Shown piece by piece: positions 46,025 through 55,159 of a stretch of DNA of 64,000 nt. Source of the DNA: Cystobacter ferrugineus (lineage in GTDB: Bacteria > Myxococcota > Myxococcia > Myxococcales > Myxococcaceae); NCBI RefSeq assembly GCF_001887355.1, contig NZ_MPIN01000015.1, positions 223,695-287,694 of the forward strand, read 5' to 3'. The position numbers were made by a program, and so were the translations under genes. Numbering within the stretch: position 1 is the stretch's first letter; each line of letters opens with the position of its first letter. The notes under the pieces were generated by a model that was not told the DNA's origin, made no database searches, and saw only the letters and a program-made list of their open reading frames with translations.

Positions 46025-46100
46025 CGCGGCGACCTCCGGTGAAAAGCCATCCAGTGGTCTGAAGCCTTAGCAATCTCCTTGCCGCCCCCAGGTCTCGCGG

Positions 46101-46124
46101 GAGGACCCACCCGGGTGGGTCCTC
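46101..46124. terminator. Palindromic terminator-like hairpin
   Basis: A 24-bp perfect palindrome, GAGGACCCAC at 46101-46110 pairing with 46115-46124 around CCGG. It lies 27 bp past the stop of the 194-residue exported protein and upstream of the CBS gene on the same strand. Confidence 0.6.
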
Positions 46125-46150
46125 GTCCGCTCGCTTCCCCGCCTGCCCCT

Positions 46151-46735
46151 CTACTTCTTCTTCACCGACTCCACGAGCTTGCGGAAGCCCTTCTCCGCGC
46201 CGGCCACCGTGCGCTCGGAGCCCGTGAGCTTGAAGAACAGCGGACCCTCGGGACCCTCGACGATGGCGCCCAGCAGACGCGAGCCCGGCTTCGGTGAGGA
46301 GGGACCCATCATCGGTCCGCCCCCGGTGTAGGTGCCCTTCACGTCCACCGTGGTGACGGCGAGCCCGTTGAGCGTCTCCTTCTTCGTGCGCACGTCCTTG
46401 TCCGTGAGCGCCGAGCCGTCCGCCTTCTGGAACTGCCCCACCCAGCGCTTCACGTTGGCGTCCACCGCGCCGCCCTGCCCCTGGCCGAAGTAGAAGACGG
46501 CCAGCTCCGCCGGCTCCGTGTCTCCCTTCGCGGGAGCAATCCGATAGGTCGCCGCCCGCATGGGCCGCGCCGGCAGGGCCTCCCAGTCCTTGGAAGCCGT
46601 CCACGTCAGCCCGCCCGCCTCCGCCCCCGCCGCCCGCGGGGCCGGCTGCGCCGCCGCGGGAGGAGCCTTCTGCGTCTGGGCCTGCGCCAGGCCCACCGCC
46701 GCCACGAGCGTCATCGCACCGAGGAATCGTTTCAT
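46151..46735 (-). CDS. Exported protein of unknown function
   Basis: A 194-residue protein with a Sec signal peptide (MKRFLGAMTLVAAVGLAQAQ) and an Ala/Pro-rich linker. The domain (WTASKDWEALPARPMRAATYRIAPAKGDTEPAELAVFYFG, VKRWVGQFQKADGS, VTTVDVKGTYTGGG) resembles a periplasmic beta-rich family found widely in Myxococcota and Planctomycetes, without known activity. Start at 46735 is set by the signal peptide. It is divergent from the SEC-C gene. Confidence 0.8.
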   Translation of the reverse strand: MKRFLGAMTLVAAVGLAQAQTQKAPPAAAQPAPRAAGAEAGGLTWTASKDWEALPARPMRAATYRIAPAKGDTEPAELAVFYFGQGQGGAVDANVKRWVGQFQKADGSALTDKDVRTKKETLNGLAVTTVDVKGTYTGGGPMMGPSSPKPGSRLLGAIVEGPEGPLFFKLTGSERTVAGAEKGFRKLVESVKKK

Positions 46736-46879
46736 GCCCCCGAACCTAATGCCAAAACGACCTCCTGGCATGAACCGTTTCCCTTCCCGCGCCGCGTGGC
46801 CGTGGACCTCGCGACGCCGGAACACCTCTGCTAGAGGGGCTCGGGTCAATCCACAGGTCAATCACTCGGAGAGGTGGAC

Positions 46880-48166
46880 GTGAGCCGCCAGAAGCCCGGA
46901 CGCAACGAGCCCTGCCCTTGCGGCAGCGGCAAGAAGTACAAGGTCTGTCACGCCGCCGAGGACCGGGCGCGCGAGGCGGCGGCTCCTCCCCCGCCGTCCC
47001 GGCACCCGCTCGCCGGAGACCTCCAGGCGGCCATGGAGCTGCTGCGCGGCGAGGACCTGTCGCGCGTCTCCTCCACCCTGGAGCACCTGGGCAAGCTGCT
47101 CGCCGAGTGGGGGCCCGTGCCCAGCCTGCGCTTCGACGCCGAGCGCTTCCACGCGCACGTGTCGCGGCAGCTCGATGAGCTCACGGAGGCCGTCGAGCGC
47201 GACCCCGCCCAGGCACGCCACATGCTGCGGCTGAGCACCGTGCGCGAGCTGGGCACCCGCGCCTTCCTGGAGAAGCTGCGCGCCACGCTGCTCGCGCGCG
47301 CCACCACCGCGGGCCTGTCCGCCGAGGACCGCCAGGCGCTGTGCCTCGGCGCCCTGCTCGCCTCCACCCCCAAGGACGGCCGCGTCCGCGCCGAGGATCG
47401 CCCGGTGCTCGACGTGCTGTTCAACGTGCAGTGGCGCGAGTGGGGCAACCAGCATGGGCAGAAGCTCGCCGCGGGCCTGGAGGCGCAGGACACGGACCTC
47501 CCCGAGGAGGCGCGCGAGGCGCTGCGCAAGGCGAGCGAAGGGGAGATGGAGGCCCTGGTGAAGTACGTGGAGTCGGATCCAGGACTCGCCGCGCGCATCG
47601 CCCAGGAAGCCCGCGAGCGCGCCACGCGCGTGGAGGCCCTCATGCGCCAGCCGAACACGCCCTCGCTGCTCGCTCCCGAGGAGCAGGTGTGGCTCACCGC
47701 CGTCCTCTGGGAGCCCTTGAGCGCGCTCAAGTCCCCGGACATGGACGCGAAGACCCGGAGCGCCGCGGTGGTCACCTTCCTGGGCGCCGTGCGCAAGGCC
47801 CTGGACGCGGACAAGGACTTCCTCACCCACCTCCTCGAGCGCGTGCGTACCCGCGCCAGGGACACCACGCTCGATGACGCGGCGCGCGCCTTCTTCACCG
47901 AGGCCGCCGTGGCCTTCGAGGCCGAGCCCGTGCGCATGGTGCTCGCCGCCATCCTCACCTCGCGCGCCGAGCCCGAGGCCCGCTCGGCCGAGGAGCAGGT
48001 GGTGCGCGCGGACCTGGAGGCCAAGACGCGCTGGACGGCCGAGGACCTCGAGCCCTACCGCGCGCTGCTCGCGAGCATGAACCTGCCCGCCGCCACCGAG
48101 CGCATCCACCGGGCCCAGGAGTGGCTGCGCGCCCATCCCATCGAGCTGCCCCCCGCGGGCGCGTGA
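46880..48166 (+). CDS. SEC-C zinc-motif protein
   Basis: A 428-residue protein whose N-terminus is a SEC-C motif, NEPCPCGSGKKYKVCH (residues 8-23), as at the C-terminus of SecA, where Cys-x-Cys and Cys-His bind zinc. The remaining 400 residues are helical, Glu/Arg/Ala-rich and unrecognised, possibly a HEAT-like solenoid. GGAGAGG precedes GTG 46880 by five bases; GTG 46874 is also possible. SEC-C motifs contact ribosomes or SecB-like partners, so an adaptor or quality-control role is plausible. A hairpin straddles its stop codon. Confidence 0.85.
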   Translation: MSRQKPGRNEPCPCGSGKKYKVCHAAEDRAREAAAPPPPSRHPLAGDLQAAMELLRGEDLSRVSSTLEHLGKLLAEWGPVPSLRFDAERFHAHVSRQLDELTEAVERDPAQARHMLRLSTVRELGTRAFLEKLRATLLARATTAGLSAEDRQALCLGALLASTPKDGRVRAEDRPVLDVLFNVQWREWGNQHGQKLAAGLEAQDTDLPEEAREALRKASEGEMEALVKYVESDPGLAARIAQEARERATRVEALMRQPNTPSLLAPEEQVWLTAVLWEPLSALKSPDMDAKTRSAAVVTFLGAVRKALDADKDFLTHLLERVRTRARDTTLDDAARAFFTEAAVAFEAEPVRMVLAAILTSRAEPEARSAEEQVVRADLEAKTRWTAEDLEPYRALLASMNLPAATERIHRAQEWLRAHPIELPPAGA

Positions 48167-48178
48167 AGGCCCGCGGGG
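48151..48178. terminator. Hairpin overlapping the SEC-C gene stop
   Basis: Perfect 10-bp arms (48151-48160 and 48169-48178) with an 8-base loop that contains the TGA stop (48164-48166). It ends 17 bp before the stop of the convergent lipoprotein gene. Confidence 0.65.
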
Positions 48179-48194
48179 ACACCGAGTCATCCGA

Positions 48195-49514
48195 CTACGG
48201 GTGCGTCTCGACGTAGAGGTGCGAGCCACACGGATGATCCCCCGCGGCCACGTCGGCGAGGGTGATGTTGTTGCCCGCGGAGTTCTTCGGGTAGCCGGTG
48301 AAGGTCTGCGGCCCCGTGATGAACTGCGTGAGTCCACCCGTGGCCCAGTACTGGGGATAGGTGGCGGACGCCGGGGGCGTCGAGGTGAGCGTGAGGTTGG
48401 CGCCGCAGTAGGCGGGCGCGCCCGGCGGGAACTCCACGGACAGCTTCAGGGCGGTGCTGGCGCGCAGGTTGGTGAGCGCGATGAACGACGTGCCGGAGCC
48501 CGACGCCAGCGTCTTCGACTTGGGCGTCCCGCTCACGGTGTTCTGCTCGAAACCCACCTCGATGCCGGGCTCGGGCGTGGTGCCCGGGGGCGGGTTGTAG
48601 CAATCCAGGGGGATGTTCACGAACTCGATGAGGGTGCACGCGGGGGTGGTCACCTCGATGTCCGCGTTCCACGTGCCCAGGCCGTCACCGGGAAGGATCT
48701 CTCCCTTGCGCTGGCCGACGATCTTCAACGAGGTGCCCGAGGTGGAGAACTGGGCGTTCGCCGCCTGCTCCTTCCACAGACCCGTGAGCGGATCGAACAG
48801 CCAGATGGCGGCCCGGCACGTCCCGTTGAGCACGCACGCGGGCATGGTTCCCCCCACGGCCGCGGGGACGGGGATGCGCACGTCCAGGGTCCTGCCGGGA
48901 ATCAAGCTCAGGGTGTTGCCCCTGGCGTCCACCGCCGCCAGCGTCACCGCGCCCACGGTCTCGAGCGCCACCGACTGCCCGGCGGAGTTCCTCGCACTGA
49001 AGTCACCGGGCATCGTGTCCGGGCCATGCGGCGAGATGGAGAACGACACCTGCTCCGTGACGGGCACGCCCGCCGAAGTCTGGAGGCTGTTGGCGGGCAC
49101 CAGCACCCGGATGCCCGACTTGGGATCGATGAGCTCGTTGGTCGCCGCCGGGTTGATCACCTTCGTGAAGCCCCGGGCGAGCACATGCTTCTGCCCGATC
49201 TGGCCCGCTGTCTTGAGCGTGTTCACCGGCGCGTAGCCATCCTTGCGGATGTCGAGCAGGTAGCCGGTCGCCGACTCGGTGAGCGAGAGGCTGTACGCGC
49301 CCGTCGAGCTGGTGACGCGGAGGACTCCGTTCACCGTCACGCGCGCGCCGGCGATGGGCTTGCCCAACTCGTCCACCACCGTGCCCGAGAAGACCGCCGA
49401 GAGCGCCGCGGACTCGAGCCGGGTGGACTCGGGGGTGGACACAGCGGCGGTCTCCGCCTCGCCACAGGCGAGACCGAGGAGCGAGGGCAACAACAGCAGG
49501 GCAGTGCGGTTCAT
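48195..49514 (-). CDS. Lipoprotein with carboxypeptidase-regulatory-like domain
   Basis: A 439-residue lipoprotein with lipobox LGLAC (Cys17). Residues ~40-110 are a carboxypeptidase D regulatory-like Ig fold (FSGTVVDELGKPIAGARVTVNG, STGAYSLSL, VRKDGY-type strand). The region after 125 resembles a ZU5-like or large exported beta domain (SGIRVLVPANSL, VSFSISPHGPD, VRIPVPA). Several Cys pairs suggest disulfides. No enzymatic motif. Probably a surface structural or adhesion protein. Confidence 0.8.
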   Translation of the reverse strand: MNRTALLLLPSLLGLACGEAETAAVSTPESTRLESAALSAVFSGTVVDELGKPIAGARVTVNGVLRVTSSTGAYSLSLTESATGYLLDIRKDGYAPVNTLKTAGQIGQKHVLARGFTKVINPAATNELIDPKSGIRVLVPANSLQTSAGVPVTEQVSFSISPHGPDTMPGDFSARNSAGQSVALETVGAVTLAAVDARGNTLSLIPGRTLDVRIPVPAAVGGTMPACVLNGTCRAAIWLFDPLTGLWKEQAANAQFSTSGTSLKIVGQRKGEILPGDGLGTWNADIEVTTPACTLIEFVNIPLDCYNPPPGTTPEPGIEVGFEQNTVSGTPKSKTLASGSGTSFIALTNLRASTALKLSVEFPPGAPAYCGANLTLTSTPPASATYPQYWATGGLTQFITGPQTFTGYPKNSAGNNITLADVAAGDHPCGSHLYVETHP

Positions 49515-49683
49515 GGTGGGGTTCTCCTGCAACGGGGTGCTGTCAGGAGTTGCACGGCCCATACCAAGACACGTGCGTCCGCGTTCTCCTCTGGAGCACC
49601 CGGGACGCGAGCCCGGTTTGTCGACCCGAGGGCAACAAGGAGGGCCCAGGACAGTGGCCCTCCTGGCTACGTGCACGAGTCGC

Positions 49684-50433
49684 TCAGGGCGTCTGGCGTT
49701 GAAACACTAGAAAATATTGCTCAGGCAGGAACGAGAGTGTCTGGGACTGGCGATAGCCCGCGGCCTCGAGTTCCTCCCGCACGCGCTCGGGCGACAGCTT
49801 GTGCACGGACGGCGGCCCCATGGAGGAATCCACGCGGAAGTCGATGATGGCCACGCGCCCTCCCGGACGTAGTTTCTCCGCCAACCGCTGGAGCCAGGCC
49901 ACGCGCTCGCCCACGTGGTGATACGTATCAACGATGAGCACCAGGTCCACCGGCTCGGGCAGCTTCGCGTCCTCGGCCGAGGCCAGCACGGGCGTGAGGT
50001 TGCTCAATCCCTCGCGCTGGGCGCGCTCGCCCATGTAACGCACCATGTCGGGCTCGATGTCGACGCCGTACACCCGGCCCTGGGGCACGGCCCGCGCGAG
50101 CCGCACCGCGAAGTAGCCCGTCCCCGCGCCAATGTCCGCCACCTTCGCGTCCGCGGCGAGGCCGAGCGCCTTCACCACCTCGTCGGGCTTCTGCCACGCC
50201 TCGCGCCCGGGCTCCTCGAACCGCTGGACCCACTCCTCCGCGTTCTCGAAGCGGTGGGGCATTGCGCCGTGATGTCCTCCATGATGTCCCCCGTGGCCGT
50301 GCCGCGGTGCGGCGTCCGCGGCCGGCGCGGGAGCCTCGGACGAGGTCCGGTGCGCACAGGCTCCGGAACCCAGGAGCAGCGTGGTGCCCCAGGTGCATGC
50401 GGCGCGGCGGAAGAAGGAGCGCTTCGAGGTCAT
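49684..50433 (-). CDS. Exported (lipoprotein) SAM-dependent methyltransferase-like protein
   Basis: A 249-residue protein. The N-terminus has basic residues, a hydrophobic stretch and lipobox GSGAC, followed by a His/Gly-rich stretch (residues ~44-56, HGHGGHHGGHHG) that could bind metal. The rest is a class I methyltransferase: VADIGAGTGYFAVRLA (SAM-binding motif I), GVDIEPDMV (motif II), VDLVLIVDTYHHV and LRPGGRVAIIDF. SAM is cytoplasmic, so an exported methyltransferase is unexpected unless the signal is not used. It is the last gene of a four-gene operon, 20 bp after the LVIVD gene. Confidence 0.85.
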   Translation of the reverse strand: MTSKRSFFRRAACTWGTTLLLGSGACAHRTSSEAPAPAADAAPRHGHGGHHGGHHGAMPHRFENAEEWVQRFEEPGREAWQKPDEVVKALGLAADAKVADIGAGTGYFAVRLARAVPQGRVYGVDIEPDMVRYMGERAQREGLSNLTPVLASAEDAKLPEPVDLVLIVDTYHHVGERVAWLQRLAEKLRPGGRVAIIDFRVDSSMGPPSVHKLSPERVREELEAAGYRQSQTLSFLPEQYFLVFQRQTP

Positions 50434-50453
50434 GTCGGTCTCCAGATGGGTGA

Positions 50454-52025
50454 TCAGGGCTCGGGGAAGATGAGCAGTCCCCGCGAGGTGTCGATGACAT
50501 ACACAAACCCATCGCCCGGCACCCGCATCCCGATGGCCCCATCGTAGAAGCTCGTGCCCCGCTCCGGGTCCGTCTCGAGGAAGGTGTTGTAGTAGGCCAC
50601 CTCGCGCGGGCGCTCCGGCACCGACACGTCCAGCACCCGCACGCCGTGCTGGTAGTGCGCCACGTACAGCCTCGAGCCCTCGAGCACCATGTTGTGGAGG
50701 GACACGTTCGCGCCCAGCGAGTACTCGCCCACCTGCACCGGATGCGCCGGGTCCGTCACGTCCAACACCCGCAGGTGCGCGCCCCAGCTCTCTCCCCCCT
50801 CGAAGGCGATGAGCCGCTCGCCGAACCGGCCCACCGCGTTGGCGTGGCTCGTGGCGTAGGGGTAGACGAACTCGCCCAGCTTCCTCGGGGCCGCCGGATC
50901 GCTCACGTCCACGATGAGGTAACCCCGGGACCAGTGATTGATGTACAGCCGCCCCTCCAGGGCCAGCGCGTCGTGGGGATAGCCTGGGAAGATGCCGGCG
51001 ACCTGCGGCTCCACGTACTCACCGAGCAGCACCGGCTCCTGGGGCTGGCGGATGTCGAAGACGAGCGTCCGGGGCCGGGGGCCCGGCGACATGGCATACA
51101 GCCGGTCTCCCTCCACGAACACGGTGTGCACGTCGAGCGGCCCCTGCTCCGAGGGAACCTGCCGCACGAGCCTCGGCGTGGCGGGCTCCGAGATGTCGAA
51201 GACCATCACTCCCGAATCGGCGCTCGCCACGTAGAGCGCGTCCCCCTTCGCCCATACCCCGTTCCAGTAGTTGTCCGTCGGCAGGCTGAGGGTGCTCACC
51301 AGCACCGGGGCCACCGGGTTGCTCACGTCGAACACCGTGAGCCCCCCCTTCTCGGGTCCATTGGGCACCGACACCACATAGGCATGGCCCTGGGTGACAT
51401 AGACGTCCACCGGCATGCCCTGCTCCACGAAGGACTCGGACGTGAGCCGCAGCCCCGAGGCCTCCTCCTCCCCCGCGCGCCGCGTCCACCGCTCGGCCAG
51501 GAAGGTGCCAGAGCCGTTGTATCTGCCATTGCGGCAATTGACATAGCAGCCATACAGCCGGGTGCCCTCGGCGCGGCAGCCCACCAGGGTGTTGCGCGCC
51601 GTGACGGTCGGGGAGAGGGTCCGGGTACTCGTCAGGAAGAACTCGCGCGGGCCGACGCGGCGTTCCATCGGGGGCACGCCGTGAAAGGAGTCGAGGCGGC
51701 CATCCGCCGATACGCGAAAGGCATCCGCCCCGATCGCTGGCGCCTGTGAATCGGTGCGGTACACCACGGTGTAGATGCCATCCGCCGGCACCTGGGCCAG
51801 CGACGCCACATCGCACGAGGACACATCGAAGGTCTCCGCGTCTCCACACGCCCTGCCCTGCACCGAGTACACGTTGCATGCGGCGTAGCGGCCCGTGTCC
51901 GTCCAGTCGCCTTCCCCCTGGATGTCGATGGGAGGCTTCGGGACTGGCTTCTCCCCCTCACAACCCGACACCGCCACCATCCCGGCGATCAGGACAGGGA
52001 CTCTCCACTTGCGGCTCATGTACAT
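50454..52025 (-). CDS. LVIVD-repeat beta-propeller lipoprotein
   Basis: A 523-residue lipoprotein with lipobox VSGC. The C-terminal two thirds carry at least five LVIVD repeats, in which a strand ending in [VL]-x-[VI]-[FV]-D-[VI]-S is followed by (N/D)PxxP: TVFDVSNPVAP, MVFDISEPATP, LIVDVSDPAAP, RVLDVTDPAHP and RVLDVSVPERP. The repeats form a propeller on surface proteins. The N-terminal part is Cys-rich and of unknown type. It lies 7 bp downstream of the saccharopine-dehydrogenase-like gene. ATG 52019 is an alternative start. Confidence 0.87.
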   Translation of the reverse strand: MYMSRKWRVPVLIAGMVAVSGCEGEKPVPKPPIDIQGEGDWTDTGRYAACNVYSVQGRACGDAETFDVSSCDVASLAQVPADGIYTVVYRTDSQAPAIGADAFRVSADGRLDSFHGVPPMERRVGPREFFLTSTRTLSPTVTARNTLVGCRAEGTRLYGCYVNCRNGRYNGSGTFLAERWTRRAGEEEASGLRLTSESFVEQGMPVDVYVTQGHAYVVSVPNGPEKGGLTVFDVSNPVAPVLVSTLSLPTDNYWNGVWAKGDALYVASADSGVMVFDISEPATPRLVRQVPSEQGPLDVHTVFVEGDRLYAMSPGPRPRTLVFDIRQPQEPVLLGEYVEPQVAGIFPGYPHDALALEGRLYINHWSRGYLIVDVSDPAAPRKLGEFVYPYATSHANAVGRFGERLIAFEGGESWGAHLRVLDVTDPAHPVQVGEYSLGANVSLHNMVLEGSRLYVAHYQHGVRVLDVSVPERPREVAYYNTFLETDPERGTSFYDGAIGMRVPGDGFVYVIDTSRGLLIFPEP

Positions 52026-52032
52026 GCGACCA

Positions 52033-53118
52033 TCATACCGAGCCCATCCAGAGCTGGAGTCCGGGCCGGGACTCCTCGAGTCGGCGCAGGAAGGGCCCTG
52101 GGGTGACGAATCGCTCCAGCGCCAGCACTCCCCCCGGCCGGTGCCCGGCGAGCAACCACCGGGCGGCTTCGGCCGCGACGAGCGCCGTCAACTCCGCCTC
52201 GCGTCTGCCCTCGAAGGCGAACTCGCGGGTGGCGGGATGCCCGCCGAGCCGCCCCTCTGCTCGCACCAGGACGCGGCAGACATCCGAGCCCAGGCGACAG
52301 GCCCCCAGTACACGCATCACTCCCCGGCGCAGGGCGGGAACGCGCAAGAGCCACGACAACCCCACACGCGCGGCAAGACGCATCCCAGCGGTGAGCAGCG
52401 CGGAATCGAAGCACAGCCAGGTGGAGACGGAGGGAATCGAGAATGCACGCGCCACCATCCGCTGGTCCGGGAAATTGAAGCGCCAGGCCTTCCTCGTGCG
52501 TGGCAGCCCGGGGAATCGCACCACCTCGTGCTCGCGGAAGCTCCGCACCTCGTGGGGGCGTCCGTCCTGCTGGACGGTGAAGACGCGGTCGAGGTTGTCC
52601 AGCGTCCAGCCAATCGCCGCCGCGCCATGCGCGTCGCCGCCGCCCAGCATCAGGAAGAGGTCCATCCGCTCCACGTGCTCGAACCCGGCATGGGCCCGAG
52701 CCGCCAGCAGGTTCGTCAGTCCTGGAGCAACGCCCACGCCGAGCACCGCCGTGGCGCCACTGCGCCTGGCCAGGGGCTCGAGCCGCTCGAGCGCATCCAG
52801 GGACTCCTGCTTCGCCGTCACGTCGATGTAGTCCACGCCCGCGGCGAGACAGCACTCCGCGAGGTCCAACGTCTCCGGGTCCAGGCACATGACGACGAGG
52901 CCCACGCCCTTCAAGGGAGGAGGCTCACCCCGGAGCGGAAGAGAGAGCCCCATTGCCCGAGTGCCATGACCCAACCGGGTGGCCAGCGCCTCTGCCTTCG
53001 CCCGATCGCGTCCCGCGATGATCACCGCTCCGGGGAATCGAGGCGCCAGTAAGCGAGCCACCTCCCGCCCGACCTGCCCATAGCCGCCCACGATCAGGAT
53101 CGCCGAGCGCCCGCTCAT
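52033..53118 (-). CDS. Saccharopine dehydrogenase-like NAD(P)-binding protein
   Basis: A 361-residue cytoplasmic protein with an N-terminal Rossmann motif ILIVGGYGQVGREVARLLAPRF and AGRDRAKAEALA, then a catalytic-type domain (CCLAAGVDYIDVTAKQESL, GVGVAPGLTNLLA) typical of the saccharopine dehydrogenase/trans-acting enoyl reductase family. Its ATG overlaps the stop of the upstream membrane-protein gene by ATGA, so both are co-translated. The substrate is unknown. Members of this family act on amino acids or lipids. Confidence 0.88.
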   Translation of the reverse strand: MSGRSAILIVGGYGQVGREVARLLAPRFPGAVIIAGRDRAKAEALATRLGHGTRAMGLSLPLRGEPPPLKGVGLVVMCLDPETLDLAECCLAAGVDYIDVTAKQESLDALERLEPLARRSGATAVLGVGVAPGLTNLLAARAHAGFEHVERMDLFLMLGGGDAHGAAAIGWTLDNLDRVFTVQQDGRPHEVRSFREHEVVRFPGLPRTRKAWRFNFPDQRMVARAFSIPSVSTWLCFDSALLTAGMRLAARVGLSWLLRVPALRRGVMRVLGACRLGSDVCRVLVRAEGRLGGHPATREFAFEGRREAELTALVAAEAARWLLAGHRPGGVLALERFVTPGPFLRRLEESRPGLQLWMGSV

Positions 53119-53588
53119 GAGAACCGCCTCCGCAGCAGCCGTCCATGCGCGAGGAGCACCCAGGCCGCGATGGGCACCTGCAACAGCCCCGAGACCTCGA
53201 ATCCCACGTGGTCGGGCGCGGTGTAGGTGGGCGGCGGAAACAAGCTCGCCAGGAGCCGGGGGCTCGCGCCGCCCAGGAACAGCACATCCTTGAGGACGTG
53301 GTTGTACAGCCCCTCGAACAGACCCAACCAGACCACCAGCGCGCCGGTCAGCAACGTGAACACCGCGAGCGCCAGCGATGCCCAGCGGGACGCATGCAAC
53401 CTGATGAAGGCCGCCCCTGTCCCGAGCAAGGCCAAACCCGCGACCAGGGCGATCCCCACCACGTGCAGGCGCCAGGGCGTGGCATAGACCCAGGCGCCGA
53501 GGGCGTGGTGGAGCGACGTCACCCCCAGGAGCGCCAGGGCTCCCACGAGGGACGGACGGAGTTCGGACGGGACCGCGTGACGAGACAT
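53115..53588 (-). CDS. Small integral membrane protein heading an operon
   Basis: A 157-residue protein with four hydrophobic segments (residues ~12-30, 40-58, 68-88, 120-140). GAGGAAGAG directly precedes ATG 53588. It shares an ATGA overlap with the saccharopine-dehydrogenase-like gene. No family recognised. Its promoter faces that of the LysR gene across 135 bp, so the LysR protein is its likely regulator. Confidence 0.75.
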   Translation of the reverse strand: MSRHAVPSELRPSLVGALALLGVTSLHHALGAWVYATPWRLHVVGIALVAGLALLGTGAAFIRLHASRWASLALAVFTLLTGALVVWLGLFEGLYNHVLKDVLFLGGASPRLLASLFPPPTYTAPDHVGFEVSGLLQVPIAAWVLLAHGRLLRRRFS

Positions 53589-53723
53589 CTCTTCCTCCAG
53601 TGTGCCGGCGAGGGTTCTCGCCGTGGGTCTCGTATGCGACGTGCGTGGAGGGAACACCAATGAGGCTTGGGAAGTACATTCGTGCGAGCCACGCATCAAT
53701 TCGCGTGGAGGGAGCCCTGCCGG

Positions 53724-54602
53724 ATGTCATCACTCGAGAACATCGAGGCCTTCGTCGGTGCCGTGGAACATGGAGGCTTCACCCGGGCGGCGCGCAGCCT
53801 CGGCCTGACGCCCTCGGCGGTCAGCCGCCGCATCGCGCGGCTGGAGGAGGAACTGGGCGTGGCGTTGTTCCAGCGCACCACGCGGGCCTTGCGCCTCACG
53901 GACGATGGGCGCGCCTTCCATGGCCGGTGCAGACGCATCCTGGGAGAGCTCGAGGAGGCACGGCGGTCGATGAGCCGCGCACGCACCCGGCCCATGGGCC
54001 TGCTCCGGGTGGACGCGCCTCAAGTGCTCGGACAGCAACTGCTGGTCCCCGCGCTCCCGACGTTCTTCAAACGCTACCCGGACATCCAGCTCGAGTTGAC
54101 GCTGAGGGATTACCTGGTGGACCCCGTGGTGGAAGGGCTCGATGTGATGCTGCGCATCGGCACGCCGCGGGACTCGGCCCTGCTGTCGCGCCGCTTGGGA
54201 ACCACGCGCATGGTGGCCTGTGCCGCACCGGGTTACCTGCGGCGAAGGGGAACGCCCCGCGACCCCGAGGAGCTCGCCCGGCACGACTGCCTCGGCTTCC
54301 TGCGCGAGTCGAGACCCGTTTCCTGGCGCCTGCGCACCGGGACGTATGAGGTGAAGGGGCCGCTGAGCGTGAACCAGGGCGCGGCGCTGCGGGACGCGGC
54401 CGTGGCGGGGCTCGGCATCTGCTGGGTCTTCGACTTCATGGTGTCGGCGGAACTCGCCTCCGGCGCGCTGGTGGAGGTGCTGGAGGCGTACGCCTGTGAC
54501 GAGCGGCCCATCCACGCGCTCTATCTGGAGAACCGGCACCTGCTGCCCAAGGTGCGCGTGTTCCTGGACTTCGCGGCGGCGCTGCTGCGCAAGGGTCCCT
54601 AG
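53724..54602 (+). CDS. LysR-family transcriptional regulator
   Basis: A 292-residue regulator starting MSSLENIEAFVGAVEHGGFTRAARSLG, followed by LTPSAVSRRIARLEEELGVALFQRTTRALRLTDDG (winged helix-turn-helix, residues 1-60), and a LysR substrate-binding domain (LRVDAPQVLGQQLLVPALPTFFKRYPDIQLEL). Start chosen by the canonical LysR N-terminus and GGAGGG 11 bases upstream. It is divergent from the four-gene operon at 53588-49684, which it probably controls together with its own gene. Inducer unknown. The CrgA/AaeR-like subgroup is suggested by the ELTLRDYLVDPVVEGLDV stretch. Confidence 0.93.
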   Translation: MSSLENIEAFVGAVEHGGFTRAARSLGLTPSAVSRRIARLEEELGVALFQRTTRALRLTDDGRAFHGRCRRILGELEEARRSMSRARTRPMGLLRVDAPQVLGQQLLVPALPTFFKRYPDIQLELTLRDYLVDPVVEGLDVMLRIGTPRDSALLSRRLGTTRMVACAAPGYLRRRGTPRDPEELARHDCLGFLRESRPVSWRLRTGTYEVKGPLSVNQGAALRDAAVAGLGICWVFDFMVSAELASGALVEVLEAYACDERPIHALYLENRHLLPKVRVFLDFAAALLRKGP

Positions 54603-54636
54603 ACTGGGGCGAACCCACCACCAGGAGGAAGACCCC

Positions 54637-55011
54637 ATGGCCATCGACCCGCGAGGTTCGGATCTCAAGCGCTACATGCAGGAGGACCCGGGAGGCCCCG
54701 TCGTCATGTTGAACCTGCTGCGCTTCAAGGAGGGCGGCAGGAAGTCCTACGAGGAGTACACACGCGCCACCCAACCGTTCCTCGAGAAGGTGGGCGGCGA
54801 GCTGGTGTACGCGGGGAATGGCTCGACCGCGCTGGTGGCCGAGCCGGGGCAGGCGTGGGACGCGGTGTTGATCGTGCGCTATCCGAGCCGCGCCGCCTTC
54901 AGCCAGATGGTGGCGGATCCAGACTACCAGCGCATCACACACCTGCGCACCGAGGCCTTGCAGGAGGCGGTGTTGCAGGCCACGACCCCCTGGCCAGGCC
55001 GCCGGAAGTAA
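54637..55011 (+). CDS. DUF1330 family protein
   Basis: A 124-residue dimeric alpha+beta barrel-type protein with the DUF1330 pattern: GGPVVMLNLLRFKEGGRKSYEEYTRATQPFLEKVGGELVYAG, then WDAVLIVRYPSRAAFSQMVADPDYQ. AGGAGGA precedes the ATG by eight bases. It follows the LysR gene by 34 bp and is probably co-transcribed. Biochemical role unknown. Confidence 0.9.
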   Translation: MAIDPRGSDLKRYMQEDPGGPVVMLNLLRFKEGGRKSYEEYTRATQPFLEKVGGELVYAGNGSTALVAEPGQAWDAVLIVRYPSRAAFSQMVADPDYQRITHLRTEALQEAVLQATTPWPGRRK

Positions 55012-55159
55012 GGAGCCGGAGGGGTCTTCCTCTGTACGAGCAAGGGGGCAGGGCTCCGGCCATCCCCCCAGCGCGACGGACGAGGGGGACGCTTGTGTTG
55101 ACCGCCACCGTGACGTACATGCTCCGACACTCATCGAAGCGATAGGCGAGGCGTGCACC

